A DNA stretch of 64,000 bases from Acidobacteriota bacterium (GCA_021803035.1 JAJZME010000075.1:1-64000); one strand, 5' to 3'; shown: positions 8,252 to 16,140, counted from the first letter of the stretch. Translations and numbers: made by a program. The notes: generated by a model from the letters alone, not told the origin.

Positions 8252-8309
8252 AACAAGCATTCCCGCAGGTTCTCGCCGTGGTGAGCGAACGGGGAATGAA
8301 GGAGAAGGA

Positions 8310-8705
8310 ATGAGTCTGACCGACCCAGTAGCAGATTTTCTGGCGCGCATCCGGAATGCCATCCGGGCTCGCCATCAGAAGCTGGATGTTCCGGCATCGA
8401 AGCTGAAAACCGAGATAGCCCGCATTCTCAAGGAAGAGGGCTACATCTCGAACTACAAGACCCAGGAAGAGAATGGAAAGCAGATTCTGCGCGTGTATCT
8501 GAAGTATGGCGGCGCTGAATCTGCTATTCGCGACCTGACGCGCGTCTCACGCCCAGGCTGCCGCGTTTACGTAGGCCGCAATGAGATCAAGCGTGTCCAG
8601 GGTGGTCTTGGCATCTCGATTCTCACTACGCCGAAAGGCGTGATGACCGGCCGTCAGGCGCGCCGCGAAGGCGTGGGCGGCGAGCTGTTGTGTGAAGTGT
8701 GGTAG
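8310..8705 (+). CDS. rpsH: 30S ribosomal protein S8
   Basis: Central-domain 16S rRNA binder; in E. coli it represses the spc operon. 131 residues. Start MSLTDPVADFLARIRNA and the C-terminal GISILTTPKGVMTGRQAR are diagnostic. ATG preceded by AAGGAGAAGG, a strong ribosome binding site. Confidence 0.98.
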   Translation: MSLTDPVADFLARIRNAIRARHQKLDVPASKLKTEIARILKEEGYISNYKTQEENGKQILRVYLKYGGAESAIRDLTRVSRPGCRVYVGRNEIKRVQGGLGISILTTPKGVMTGRQARREGVGGELLCEVW

Positions 8706-8707
8706 TG

Positions 8708-8780
8708 ACAGTTCGTAGTTCACAGTTTCTCCTAAGCCAGCCGATTGAACTGAGAACTATAAACCAAGAACTTCGAAGTG
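8708..8780 (+). repeat. Heptamer inverted array 12 (AGTTCNN class), rpsH-rplF spacer
   Basis: The left arm (8708-8729) is CAGTTCGTAGTTCACAGTTTC. The right arm (about 8746-8780) is GAACTGAGAACTATAAACCAAGAACTTCGAAGTGG. The left arm begins 2 bases after the stop codon. One of four copies of the AGTTC class. Confidence 0.8.
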
Positions 8781-8851
8781 GTTTTTGGGGGCTGCAGTGG
8801 AACGAAGGGCGATCAAGCTCAATCGGGACTCGCAAGCCATAAGGATTTGCA

Positions 8852-9391
8852 ATGTCGCGCATTGGTAACAAGCCGATCCCGCTGCCTGCGGGTGTTAAGT
8901 ACAAGGTTGATGGCAACACGGTCCTCGTGGAAGGACCCAAGGGCAAGGTTTCGGCGTTGGTCGCCGAAGGAATTTCGCTGGAGACCGCCGGCGGAGAGTT
9001 GCTGGTGAAGCGCGACTCCGACAGGCGCGCCGCATTGCATGGGCTGACCCGCGCGCTGGTCTTCAATGCCGTTCATGGCGTTACTAAAGGTTGGACGCGT
9101 GAGCTCGATATCGTAGGCATTGGTTACCGCGCGGAGATGAAGGGCAAGGGCACGGTGGTGTTCACGCTGGGCTATTCGCACCCCATTGAGTTTCCGCTGC
9201 CCAGCGGTATTGAGGTGGCCATCGATCCCAAGCAGACCCACCTGACGATCAGCGGCATCGACCGCCAGAAGGTCGGGCAAGTCGCGGCTGACATGCGTTC
9301 GTTGCGTTCGCCTGACCCATACAAGAACAAAGGCGTGCGCTACAGCAACGAGAAGCTGAAGAAGAAGGCCGGCAAGACAGGAGCGAAGTAA
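8852..9391 (+). CDS. rplF: 50S ribosomal protein L6
   Basis: Two-domain protein near the sarcin-ricin loop. 179 residues. Start [15 protein letters not shown], first-domain [11 protein letters not shown], and the C-terminal signature [21 protein letters not shown] lies 9 bases before the ATG. Lies between arrays 12 and 13. Confidence 0.98.
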   Translation: MSRIGNKPIPLPAGVKYKVDGNTVLVEGPKGKVSALVAEGISLETAGGELLVKRDSDRRAALHGLTRALVFNAVHGVTKGWTRELDIVGIGYRAEMKGKGTVVFTLGYSHPIEFPLPSGIEVAIDPKQTHLTISGIDRQKVGQVAADMRSLRSPDPYKNKGVRYSNEKLKKKAGKTGAK

Positions 9392-9396
9392 GAAAG

Positions 9397-9508
9397 GCAG
9401 CTTCTAGCCGCTAGCTTCTAGCCTTCAGCTCTTTAAGAGAAATGGGAGGGCGGCGTTGAATCGGAACAGGCTAGGAGCTAGCAGCTAGAAGCTAGGAGCT
9501 AGGAGCTA
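9397..9508 (+). repeat. Heptamer inverted array 13 (AGCTNNN class), rplF-rplR spacer
   Basis: The left arm (9397-9431) has five in-phase units starting CAGCTTCTAGCCGCTAGC. The right arm (9469-9508) has five or six: GGCTAGG AGCTAGC AGCTAGA AGCTAGG AGCTAGG AGCTAA. AGGAG at 9501-9505 is 8 bases before the rplR ATG, so again the ribosome binding site is part of the arm. Confidence 0.9.
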
Positions 9509-9513
9509 AGGTA

Positions 9514-9870
9514 ATGATTACGCAGACCAAGAGGAACGCAATTCGCCAGCGCATTCATGCGCGCATCCGCGAGAAGCTTGAAGGTACGGGCGAACGGCCG
9601 CGGCTGAACGTCTACCGTTCGCTCAACCACATTTACGCGCAGGTTATCGACGACCAGAAGGGCGAAACGCTGGTTTCGGCTTCGAGCCTGGCCATGAAGC
9701 TGAAGACCGGGGGCAATATCGCTGCGGCCAGGGAGATCGGCAAGGCCGTGGCCGAGGGCGCCGTCGCGAAGGGGATCAAGAGCGTGGTCTTCGATCGCGG
9801 CGGTTATCTCTATCACGGCCGCGTCAAGGCTCTGGCCGACGCCGCGCGTGAGGCGGGGCTGGAGTTCTAA
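9514..9870 (+). CDS. rplR: 50S ribosomal protein L18
   Basis: Binds 5S rRNA with L5 and L25. 118 residues. Typical blocks: [21 protein letters not shown] (about 10-30), [16 protein letters not shown] and the C-terminal [19 protein letters not shown]. Its Shine-Dalgarno AGGAG is embedded in the right arm of array 13, as for rpsS. Confidence 0.97.
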   Translation: MITQTKRNAIRQRIHARIREKLEGTGERPRLNVYRSLNHIYAQVIDDQKGETLVSASSLAMKLKTGGNIAAAREIGKAVAEGAVAKGIKSVVFDRGGYLYHGRVKALADAAREAGLEF

Positions 9871-9872
9871 AA

Positions 9873-9906
9873 GGCAGCTTTCAGCCAGTAGCCTTTAGCT
9901 GCCAGC
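9873..9906 (+). repeat. Single heptamer arm (AGCTNNN class), rplR-rpsE spacer
   Basis: GGCAGCTTTCAGCCAGTAGCCTTTAGCTGCCAGC begins 2 bases after the rplR stop, in the same phase and orientation as the other left arms. No complementary right arm follows: the rest of the spacer before rpsE is unrelated. This is the only half-element in the ribosomal cluster. Confidence 0.75.
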
Positions 9907-9962
9907 AAAGGATTGGGTTTCCACGGCGGGCATTGAGCCGCCCGGAAGGACAGACAAAAGCA

Positions 9963-10472
9963 ATGACGACACTAAAGAAGAAACTCGATGCCAGCCAATA
10001 CAACCTGAAGGATCAGGTGGTGGCCATCAACCGTGTGACCAAGGTTGTTAAAGGCGGCAAGAACATGTCGTTTGCCGCGCTTGTTGTGGTCGGCGACGCT
10101 GCTTCCGGCGTGGTGGGCTACGGCTCGGGCAAGGCCAAGGAAGTTCCGCAGGCGATTCGCAAGGGGATCGAGTCTGCCAAGAAAAACCTGGTCCGCGTGA
10201 ACCTGACCGAGACCACAATTCCACATCAGGTTCTGGGCCGTTTCGGCTCCGGTCAGGTGCTTTTAAAGCCGGCGCCTGAAGGCACGGGTGTGATTGCCGG
10301 TGGCGCGGTGCGCGCGGTGATGACCTCGGCCGGGGTACAGAATGTGCTTACCAAGAGCATCGGCTCGCCCAATCCGCACAATGTCATCAAGGCCACCTTC
10401 GACGCCCTGATTCAGTTGCGCGACCGCGCCGAAGTCGCCACGATGCGCGGCAAACAGGTGGAGGAGCTCTAA
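9963..10472 (+). CDS. rpsE: 30S ribosomal protein S5
   Basis: Decoding-fidelity protein with an N-terminal dsRBD-like fold and C-terminal S5 domain. ATG 9963 ([14 protein letters not shown]) gives 169 residues; the tracked TTG 30 bases earlier lacks a ribosome binding site, while GGAAGGA lies 12 bases before 9963, a somewhat long spacing. Signatures: [15 protein letters not shown] and the C-terminal [16 protein letters not shown]. rpmD begins 4 bases after its stop. Confidence 0.96.
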   Translation: MTTLKKKLDASQYNLKDQVVAINRVTKVVKGGKNMSFAALVVVGDAASGVVGYGSGKAKEVPQAIRKGIESAKKNLVRVNLTETTIPHQVLGRFGSGQVLLKPAPEGTGVIAGGAVRAVMTSAGVQNVLTKSIGSPNPHNVIKATFDALIQLRDRAEVATMRGKQVEEL

Positions 10473-10475
10473 GCC

Positions 10476-10664
10476 ATGGCTGAAACCAAGAAGATTCGCA
10501 TTCAGTATTATCGTTCGGCCATTGCCACGCCCACCAAGCACAAGCTGGTGGTTAAAGGCTTGGGCTTTACGCGGCTGAACCAGATTGTCGAGCGCGTGGA
10601 CACCGAAGCGATACGGGGCATGGTGAAAACGGTGCCACATCTGGTGAGAATTCTGGAAAGCTAA
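10476..10664 (+). CDS. rpmD: 50S ribosomal protein L30
   Basis: Small large-subunit protein present in many but not all bacteria. 62 residues, with IRIQYYRSAIATPTKHK and a conserved LGFTRLNQIVERVDT (about residues 29-43). Starts 4 bases after rpsE with no own array; array 14 separates it from rplO. Confidence 0.96.
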   Translation: MAETKKIRIQYYRSAIATPTKHKLVVKGLGFTRLNQIVERVDTEAIRGMVKTVPHLVRILES

Positions 10665-10667
10665 AGA

Positions 10668-10778
10668 GCAGCTTCCAGCCTCGAGCTCCTGGCTTCCAGC
10701 TTATCCGGGTGGGGAACACGCGACTGCGAGTTCCTAATCCTATTAGCTGAGGCTAAAACTTAGAAGCTAGAAGCTGAT
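10668..10778 (+). repeat. Heptamer inverted array 14 (AGCTNNN class), rpmD-rplO spacer
   Basis: The left arm (10668-10702) is AGCAGCTTCCAGCCTCGAGCTCCTGGCTTCCAGC. The right arm (about 10741-10778) is partly decayed: TTAGCTGAGGCTAAAACTTAGAAGCTAGAAGCTG. It is the last array, followed by 57 bases before rplO. Confidence 0.8.
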
Positions 10779-10834
10779 TTAACAACGCGAGTCGGCAGAA
10801 ATCCCGATTCCGCCGGCGCTATAGCGAGGAAATC

Positions 10835-11293
10835 ATGGCAAAAAATCTATCGAATCTGCGCGCGCCCAAGAATGCCAACACCGGGCGCAAGCGCGTGGGC
10901 CGGGGCATGGGCTCTGGCATGGGCAAGACTTCGACCCGCGGCCACAAGGGCCAGGGGTCGCGCTCAGGATCGAGCCTGATGCGCGGTTTTGAGGGCGGCC
11001 AGATGCCGCTTCACCGCCGTCTGCCCAAGCGCGGATTTACCAACATCTTCCGCACCGACTACACGGTTGTGAACCTGGATAAGATCGCGGAACTGGGCGT
11101 TGCCGAGATCGGCCTGGATGATTACCGCAAGCTGGGCCTGGCGTCGAGCAAGAAGGCGCTTATCAAGGTGCTCGGCTCAGGCGAGCTGACCAAAGCCGTT
11201 ACGGTGCATGCGCACAAGTTCTCCAAGTCCGCCGCGGACAAGATCGAAAAGGCCGGTGGCAAGGCTGTGGTCGCGGGAGCACCTGCCGCCTGA
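10835..11293 (+). CDS. rplO: 50S ribosomal protein L15
   Basis: Late-assembly large-subunit protein with a Gly/Lys-rich N-terminus (GRKRVGRGMGSGMGKTSTRG, about residues 18-37) and C-terminal KFSKSAADKIEKAGG. 152 residues. AGCGAGGAAATC lies just before the ATG. It is the last ribosomal gene in the window. In most bacteria secY, adk and map follow, but here the next gene is on the opposite strand, so the operon ends or has been broken here. I see no convincing terminator in the 51-bp convergent gap. Confidence 0.98.
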   Translation: MAKNLSNLRAPKNANTGRKRVGRGMGSGMGKTSTRGHKGQGSRSGSSLMRGFEGGQMPLHRRLPKRGFTNIFRTDYTVVNLDKIAELGVAEIGLDDYRKLGLASSKKALIKVLGSGELTKAVTVHAHKFSKSAADKIEKAGGKAVVAGAPAA

Positions 11294-11344
11294 GCGGTGC
11301 GATCTCAAATCGTTTTGCATGGGCCGGCTGCTTCAGCTCCTGTG

Positions 11345-12460
11345 TTACCAGACTGGTTTGCCGCTTGCGGTAAGCTTTTGTCCAAGCATGGCAGCCGTCG
11401 CAAGACAGGGCAGAAGGCCGAGCCGCACCCCGTTGTCGAATTCGACCTGCTCCAGTGCACTCGCCAACTGCGATTGGTAGAGCCGGGCGGATTGCGGCAC
11501 GATAGGGACGCGCAGGAACCCGTTGCCGAAAAGTATATCGCCGCCACCGAATTGCGCTGAAGCCGCAACGAAGGAAGGTATCTCGAAACCCGCCCCGCGA
11601 AAGCTTGCCAGGTAATCCGAGATGATGGCCAGATAGGTTGCGACTCCTTCCCAGATGCCCGCTGCCTGCGCCGCCGCAAGCAGATCACCATAGTCGATGA
11701 CGTCCGCATCGGCAAGCATGGCTGTATCGACAACGTCGCAGAGATGGAAGTGGAAATGCCGGCGCATCCACTGCAGGGCAGAGATCGTGATGCGGTCAGA
11801 GGCTGACGGCACGCGATAGCGATAACCGCCGCGCAACGCATGGCTGGAGCGCGCAATCAGGGAAGAAGCGAAAGTGAGTTGCTCGCCCGTCTGCCCCCAG
11901 CGCCCGATGTGAACCGCAACGGATTCGGGTAATCCCGGAATCTGGAAGTTCCACTGATGCGTGAGGCGTTCACCCCAGCTTCGCCGCGCAATGCGCGCGC
12001 CGAACTGCCTGCGCATCAAATTGATGACGTCTGCCGGGTCTGCATTGGTGTAGACATGCAGATCGCTGCCGAGGTCGGGCCAATGATCGAGGGATTTGAT
12101 CACCGCGACTTCGTAGCGTTGTTCTTGAAATGCGCTGCAGATTTCGTGCAGGAAATGAGCGGCGACTGCCACACGCGCACGCTCGGTCACAAGGGCGCTT
12201 TGCGCCCATTGCACTCGCTCGGCATCGCGCTCCTCGCGCATCAGATCGAGGAATGCCTCCAGCCCGCGCACGATCACATGGTTTGATTGGGCGAGGGTGG
12301 CAAGGCTCTTGAAAGCCTCGTAGCGCAAGCCGAGTAACTGCCGCTTCAACTCGTCCCTGGCAGGACTTGGCGGTACAGCGAAGCCGGATGGCAGAAGCAG
12401 CAGGCGTGAAAGAAGAACGAGTTGACGGCGCGACGGCGCCGTGGCTGCTGATTGAGGCAT
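11345..12460 (-). CDS. Nucleotidyltransferase-like family protein, function unknown
   Basis: A 371-residue cytosolic protein. The segment VIKSLDHWPDLGSDLHVYT (about residues 118-136) resembles the core of the large uncharacterised nucleotidyltransferase family (PF14907 type), in which a Lys-x-Leu strand is followed by a G-x-Asp-Leu-Asp metal-binding motif; here the second Asp is His, so catalysis is doubtful. The rest is helix-rich with no membrane segments. It converges on rplO and is divergent from the aminotransferase, and no operon partner is visible. The start ATG at 12460 has only a weak GGGAAAG upstream. Confidence 0.5.
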   Translation of the reverse strand: MPQSAATAPSRRQLVLLSRLLLLPSGFAVPPSPARDELKRQLLGLRYEAFKSLATLAQSNHVIVRGLEAFLDLMREERDAERVQWAQSALVTERARVAVAAHFLHEICSAFQEQRYEVAVIKSLDHWPDLGSDLHVYTNADPADVINLMRRQFGARIARRSWGERLTHQWNFQIPGLPESVAVHIGRWGQTGEQLTFASSLIARSSHALRGGYRYRVPSASDRITISALQWMRRHFHFHLCDVVDTAMLADADVIDYGDLLAAAQAAGIWEGVATYLAIISDYLASFRGAGFEIPSFVAASAQFGGGDILFGNGFLRVPIVPQSARLYQSQLASALEQVEFDNGVRLGLLPCLATAAMLGQKLTASGKPVW

Positions 12461-12816
12461 GTCAGTGCATCTTTCCCGAGCCGCCTGGCCGCGGTGAAGC
12501 GAATGGCTTCAATACTTGCCCGATTGAAACGCTGCTCGTGCGTAAGCCTGCTGCGAATGGCGAGAGAAACTCTGAGCGTATCCCGAGACCAGACTGCGCG
12601 AAATCGCCAGCTTGCTGCCGCCTCACTGACCACGATGCGTTGGCAAGGCGCGCTCAGCATTGCGGCCGATTTTCGCTTCCGGCGGTGCTGTAAAGCGCCA
12701 GCGCATCGAGCGCGCCGTAACCACACACCTGCTAATTTAGATGCGCCACCTACACCCTCGTTGCCCCCTGGCGGCAATCGAGATAACTTGACGGCGCGTG
12801 TTTCGGTGAAATGGGG
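12461..12816. other. Divergent intergenic region without a supported gene
   Basis: This stretch, continued by the palindrome at 12817-12834, separates the divergent nucleotidyltransferase-like gene and the aminotransferase. ORFs on both strands here lack ribosome binding sites and family character. It presumably holds both promoters, but I could not pick out confident -35/-10 pairs; TTGACG at 12789-12794 is a possible -35 element for the aminotransferase. Confidence 0.4.
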
Positions 12817-12834
12817 TTTCCGGACGTCCGGAAA
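12817..12834. promoter_or_regulatory. 18-bp perfect palindrome, possible operator
   Basis: TTTCCGGACGTCCGGAAA is a perfect palindrome centred about 29 bp before the aminotransferase ATG. Its position, overlapping the expected transcription start or leader, and its perfect dyad suggest a dimeric repressor site or a short RNA hairpin. No regulator gene lies next to it, so the factor is unknown. Confidence 0.5.
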
Positions 12835-12854
12835 TCTGTCAAGATAGAACTGTT

Positions 12855-14051
12855 ATGACCGTCTCAAGTGCTTCGCAAGTGTTTGCCAACCGCATTGGCC
12901 GAATCGAGGTTTCCGCGACCATGGCCGTGGCCGCCGAGGCTGCCAAACTGCGCGCCCAAGGCGCCAACCTGGTAGATTTTGGGGCAGGCGAGCCTCATTT
13001 TGCCACGCCGCAGCACATCAAGGATGCCGCTGTTGCCGCCATCAACGCGAACTTTACCCGCTATACCGTGGTGCCGGGCATTCCCGACGTGCGCAAGGCC
13101 ATCGTCGAGCGCCACGCGGCAGACTTCGGCTCCGACTATGCGCTGGACGAGGCCATCTTCACCACCGGCGGCAAGCAGGCGCTATTCAATACCATCCAGA
13201 TTCTTGTGGATCACGGCGATGAAGTGATTCTGCCCGTGCCCTACTGGGTGAGCTTCAAGGACATTGTCCAGTACGCCGGCGGCAAGGTGGTGTTTCTGGA
13301 AACCAACGAGGCGGAGAATTTTCGCGTGACGGCGCACGCCATCGAGCGGGCCATTACGCCGCGCACCAAGGCGATCATCCTCAATTCGCCGTCGAATCCG
13401 GCCGGGTCGGTGGTTTCGGCCGAGGATCTGGAACGGATCGTGAAACTAGCGCATGACCGGGGCATTTTCCTCCTTCTGGATGAGTGCTACGTCTATCTGA
13501 ACTATGCCGGCAAGCCGGTTTCCGGCGGCTCGTTTACGTGGGCCAAGGACCACATGGTGATCCTTGGGTCGCTCTCAAAGACCTATGCCATGACGGGCTG
13601 GCGGGCCGGTTATGCGCTCGGACCGAAGGCGATCGTGGGAAACCTGAACAAACTGCAGTCGCAATCGACCTCCAATGCCACCAGCTTCGTGCAGAAGGCG
13701 GCCATTGCGGCTCTGAGCGGCTCGCAGGAGTGCGTGGCGCAGTTTCGCGCCGAGTTCATCGACCTGCGCGACCACATACTAGCCCGGCTGGCCGAGATCC
13801 CGGGTGTCACCTGCACCAAGCCCGAAGGCGCGTTTTACGTTTATCCCAACCTTTCGGCGTACATCGGCAAGGGCGGCATCCGCACGGCCACCGAAATGGC
13901 CACGCGGCTGCTCCATGAGGCGCATGTGGTTGCAGTGCCGGGCGAGGCCTTCGGAACGGGTGAGCATGTGCGTCTCTCCTATCCGGTTACCAAGGCGAAT
14001 ATCGACGAGGGAACGCGGCGGATGAAGGAGTTCCTGACCAAGCTGGCGTAG
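12855..14051 (+). CDS. Pyridoxal-phosphate aminotransferase, class I/II (aspartate aminotransferase type)
   Basis: Transfers amino groups between amino acids and 2-oxo acids using PLP; the closest broad type is the AspC/AspAT Ib group. 398 residues, normal. Visible motifs: TTGGKQALFN (about 96-105), NSPSNPAGS, LLDECYVYL with the PLP-interacting Asp and Tyr, and the Schiff-base Lys in SLSKTYAMTGWRAGY at about residue 242. The C-terminal substrate Arg lies in HVRLSYP. Start chosen at 12855. It stands alone, downstream of an 18-bp palindrome. Exact substrate cannot be read from sequence. Confidence 0.9.
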   Translation: MTVSSASQVFANRIGRIEVSATMAVAAEAAKLRAQGANLVDFGAGEPHFATPQHIKDAAVAAINANFTRYTVVPGIPDVRKAIVERHAADFGSDYALDEAIFTTGGKQALFNTIQILVDHGDEVILPVPYWVSFKDIVQYAGGKVVFLETNEAENFRVTAHAIERAITPRTKAIILNSPSNPAGSVVSAEDLERIVKLAHDRGIFLLLDECYVYLNYAGKPVSGGSFTWAKDHMVILGSLSKTYAMTGWRAGYALGPKAIVGNLNKLQSQSTSNATSFVQKAAIAALSGSQECVAQFRAEFIDLRDHILARLAEIPGVTCTKPEGAFYVYPNLSAYIGKGGIRTATEMATRLLHEAHVVAVPGEAFGTGEHVRLSYPVTKANIDEGTRRMKEFLTKLA

Positions 14052-14196
14052 TGCTGGCGGAGCCAGAGCCGCAGCCAGCTTTCACTACGGGCTGCGAGAG
14101 ACCATCTATTAGCTCTTAGCTGCCCGTGGTGAAAGTCGAAATCTGGAGAAAGCCGTCCCTCAGGGGCTGAAGTCCGGTTGATTTTGCGGCACTTAC

Positions 14197-14243
14197 GGCA
14201 CGGCTAAAGTCGTTCCCTATCCAAACAGGGCTTTTACCACAGT
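14197..14243 (+). repeat. Short intergenic repeat, family A copy 1
   Basis: GGCACGGCTAAAGTCGTTCC...CAGGGCTTTTACCACAGT resembles the sequence at 46131-46181 (CGCCGGCTGACCAGCCGTTCC...CCGGGCTTTCACCGCGGAGT). The first half is an imperfect palindrome. The 150 bases before it contain a fragment of an AGCTNNN heptamer arm (about 14105-14117). No gene is supported between 14052 and 15021. Confidence 0.45.
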
Positions 14244-14471
14244 CGATGAGGGCCTGCGGCCCGCGAAAGGGAATGGAAATCGCTCCAAACCGGCGCGACT
14301 TTCGACCCAGGCTCTTGGCTGTCACGCTGATTATTGCGGGCTTGATCGCTGTAGATATTGGGGCGCGTGGCTTCGAAACTGACTCTGGTCAAGTCCGGCT
14401 CCAGAAGCGAGATATTCGCTGCGGAGAGCAAAAGTTGTCGCCTGAGGCTCCGGTTTGCGGGGTATTTGTAC

Positions 14472-14817
14472 TGTAATGTGGGAATGGCGACCATGCAGAG
14501 CGGTGCTTTTCGCTGGAAACAAAATAGCCTGCAAGAAATCTGTGGAAAAGAAAAATATTTCCGAGGGGGTGGGTCCCTCGGCGGGCCGGTGGTAGGGACC
14601 GGGCGCATATCTGACGCTTCTGACACCGCAGCGATGCGGGCGGAGTGGGCGGGTTCGCAATGGTCATAAGTTCCTCATTGGCGCGTTGGCGTGCCAGCGA
14701 GTTGGCGGCAGCGGCCTGGCGCGCGATTATGTTTTTATTCTGCGCGAAAGAAGGGAAATTACCGGCAACGGCAAGTTATTGAGGAAGTGAGGGTTTTGGG
14801 CTCAGGGGCTTGACTTC
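14472..14817 (-). repeat. Interspersed element B, copy 1 (long form)
   Basis: The core (14472-14574) shares ATCTGTGG...AAGAAAAATA and flanking blocks with copies at 19571 and 42709. A second block further right (GGGTTCGCAATGGTCAT, then GTTTTTATTCTG...AAATTACCGGCAACGGCAAGTT) is shared with the 42.7-kb copy only, so the full element is about 350 bp. On the minus strand a short ORF starting Met-Thr-Ile-Ala with GAGGAA before it is found in both long copies. No protein function is visible; the annotated ORFs across it look like by-products of the repeat. Confidence 0.65.
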
Positions 14818-15021
14818 GCAAGAGTGTCCCCGGATCATTGTGCAAAATTGCGGCGGAATGCACCAGTTTGCAGCGCGAGCTGGTTTTTTGAGCAGGAGTG
14901 AAGAGAACGGGCCTTCCGGCATTCCGCTTTTGGCGGGTTAGCCGGAGGGCCTGTTCTGCGTATTATTTTGGCGATCCGCCCCTGTGCAAAGCCAGCATCG
15001 GTCGAGTAGGATGTTTCTTCG

Positions 15022-16140
15022 ATGCCGAAGTCAATCGATTTTCGCCCTGTGATACTGGCCGGAGGCAGCGGCACTCGCTTTTGGCCCCGTTCGCGCCGCG
15101 CCCGCGCCAAGCAGGTCCTGGCGCTGGATGGTGAGCGCTCCATGATCCAGCAGACCGTGGAACGGCTGAAGCCGCTGGCCGGCCTGGAAAAGACCTGGGT
15201 CATCACCAACGAATTCCTGGCGGGCGAAATTGCCGAGCAGTTGCCGGGACTGCCGGACGGCCAGATTGTAGAGGAGCCGGTAGCGCGCAACACCGCACCG
15301 GCCTGCGGGCTGGCTGCATTCATCATCGAGCGCGACAATCCCGAGGCGGTGCTGGGAGTGTTTCCTTCCGACCACGTGATTGCCGACGAGCCGCGATTTC
15401 TGAAGGCGCTGCAGCGGGGCATTGCGCTGGCCGCGGCGGGGGACAACATCGTGGTGATGGGCATTGAGCCCTCGCGCGCCGAAACCGGCTACGGCTACAT
15501 CGAAACCGGGGACTATACCCACGATGACTCGGCCCTGTACGTGCGCCGCTTTATCGAGAAGCCCAACCAGGTGCGCGCCGAAGAGTTTGTGGCGGCCGGC
15601 AACTACTATTGGAATTCCGGCATGTTTCTGTGGTCGGCAAGCACGCTGGCCAACGCGGTGCGCGAACACCTGCCGGAGACGGCTCCGCTGCTGGAGACGA
15701 TTGCCGCGGCCTATGGCACGCCGCAATTCGAGGAGGTGTTTCGCACTCACTACGGCAGGTGCGAGAACATTTCCGTGGACTATGCGGTGCTGGAGCCGCG
15801 CTCGGCCAAGGGCGAGCACACTTCGCACTTGTACTGCCTTCCGGCCGAGTTTGGCTGGAACGATCTCGGCTCCTGGGCTTCGCTCTATGAGTACCAGATC
15901 GATTCGCGCCTGCGCGGCGACAGCGAAGGAAACGTCGCCGAGGCCGACGGGCACATAGCCATCGACGCCACCAACAATTACATCTTCAGTCCGCACAAAT
16001 TTGTCGCGCTGGTGGGCGTGGAGAACCTGGTGATTGTGGACACCGAGGATGCGCTGCTGATCGTGCATCGCGAGCACTCGCAGGACGTGGGCAAGATCGT
16101 GAAAGAGCTGAGCCTGACGGGGCGTTCCGAGTTGATCTAG
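15022..16140 (+). CDS. manC: Mannose-1-phosphate guanylyltransferase (GDP-mannose synthesis)
   Basis: Converts mannose-1-phosphate and GTP to GDP-mannose for exopolysaccharide or glycan synthesis. The nucleotide-binding signature GGSGTRFWPRS lies at residues 14-24, followed by the KQ pair at about 31. FPSDH (about 114) and the sugar-phosphate pocket EKPN and NSGMFLWSA fit the ManC/GMP family. At 372 residues it is the single-domain form without the C-terminal cupin isomerase seen in long ManC proteins. It is followed on the same strand by UPF0182, with 132 bases between. Confidence 0.92.
   Translation: MPKSIDFRPVILAGGSGTRFWPRSRRARAKQVLALDGERSMIQQTVERLKPLAGLEKTWVITNEFLAGEIAEQLPGLPDGQIVEEPVARNTAPACGLAAFIIERDNPEAVLGVFPSDHVIADEPRFLKALQRGIALAAAGDNIVVMGIEPSRAETGYGYIETGDYTHDDSALYVRRFIEKPNQVRAEEFVAAGNYYWNSGMFLWSASTLANAVREHLPETAPLLETIAAAYGTPQFEEVFRTHYGRCENISVDYAVLEPRSAKGEHTSHLYCLPAEFGWNDLGSWASLYEYQIDSRLRGDSEGNVAEADGHIAIDATNNYIFSPHKFVALVGVENLVIVDTEDALLIVHREHSQDVGKIVKELSLTGRSELI

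Noticed and set aside
27-10778. Heptamer arrays as a CRISPR array or iteron origin
   Set aside because: Units are 7 bp with no unique spacers, are split into inverted halves, and recur between many genes, which fits neither CRISPR nor a plasmid-type origin.
14331-14667. Several ORFs across interspersed element B copy 1
   Set aside because: Their similar peptides in other copies follow from nucleotide repeat identity in shifted frames, not from protein conservation.
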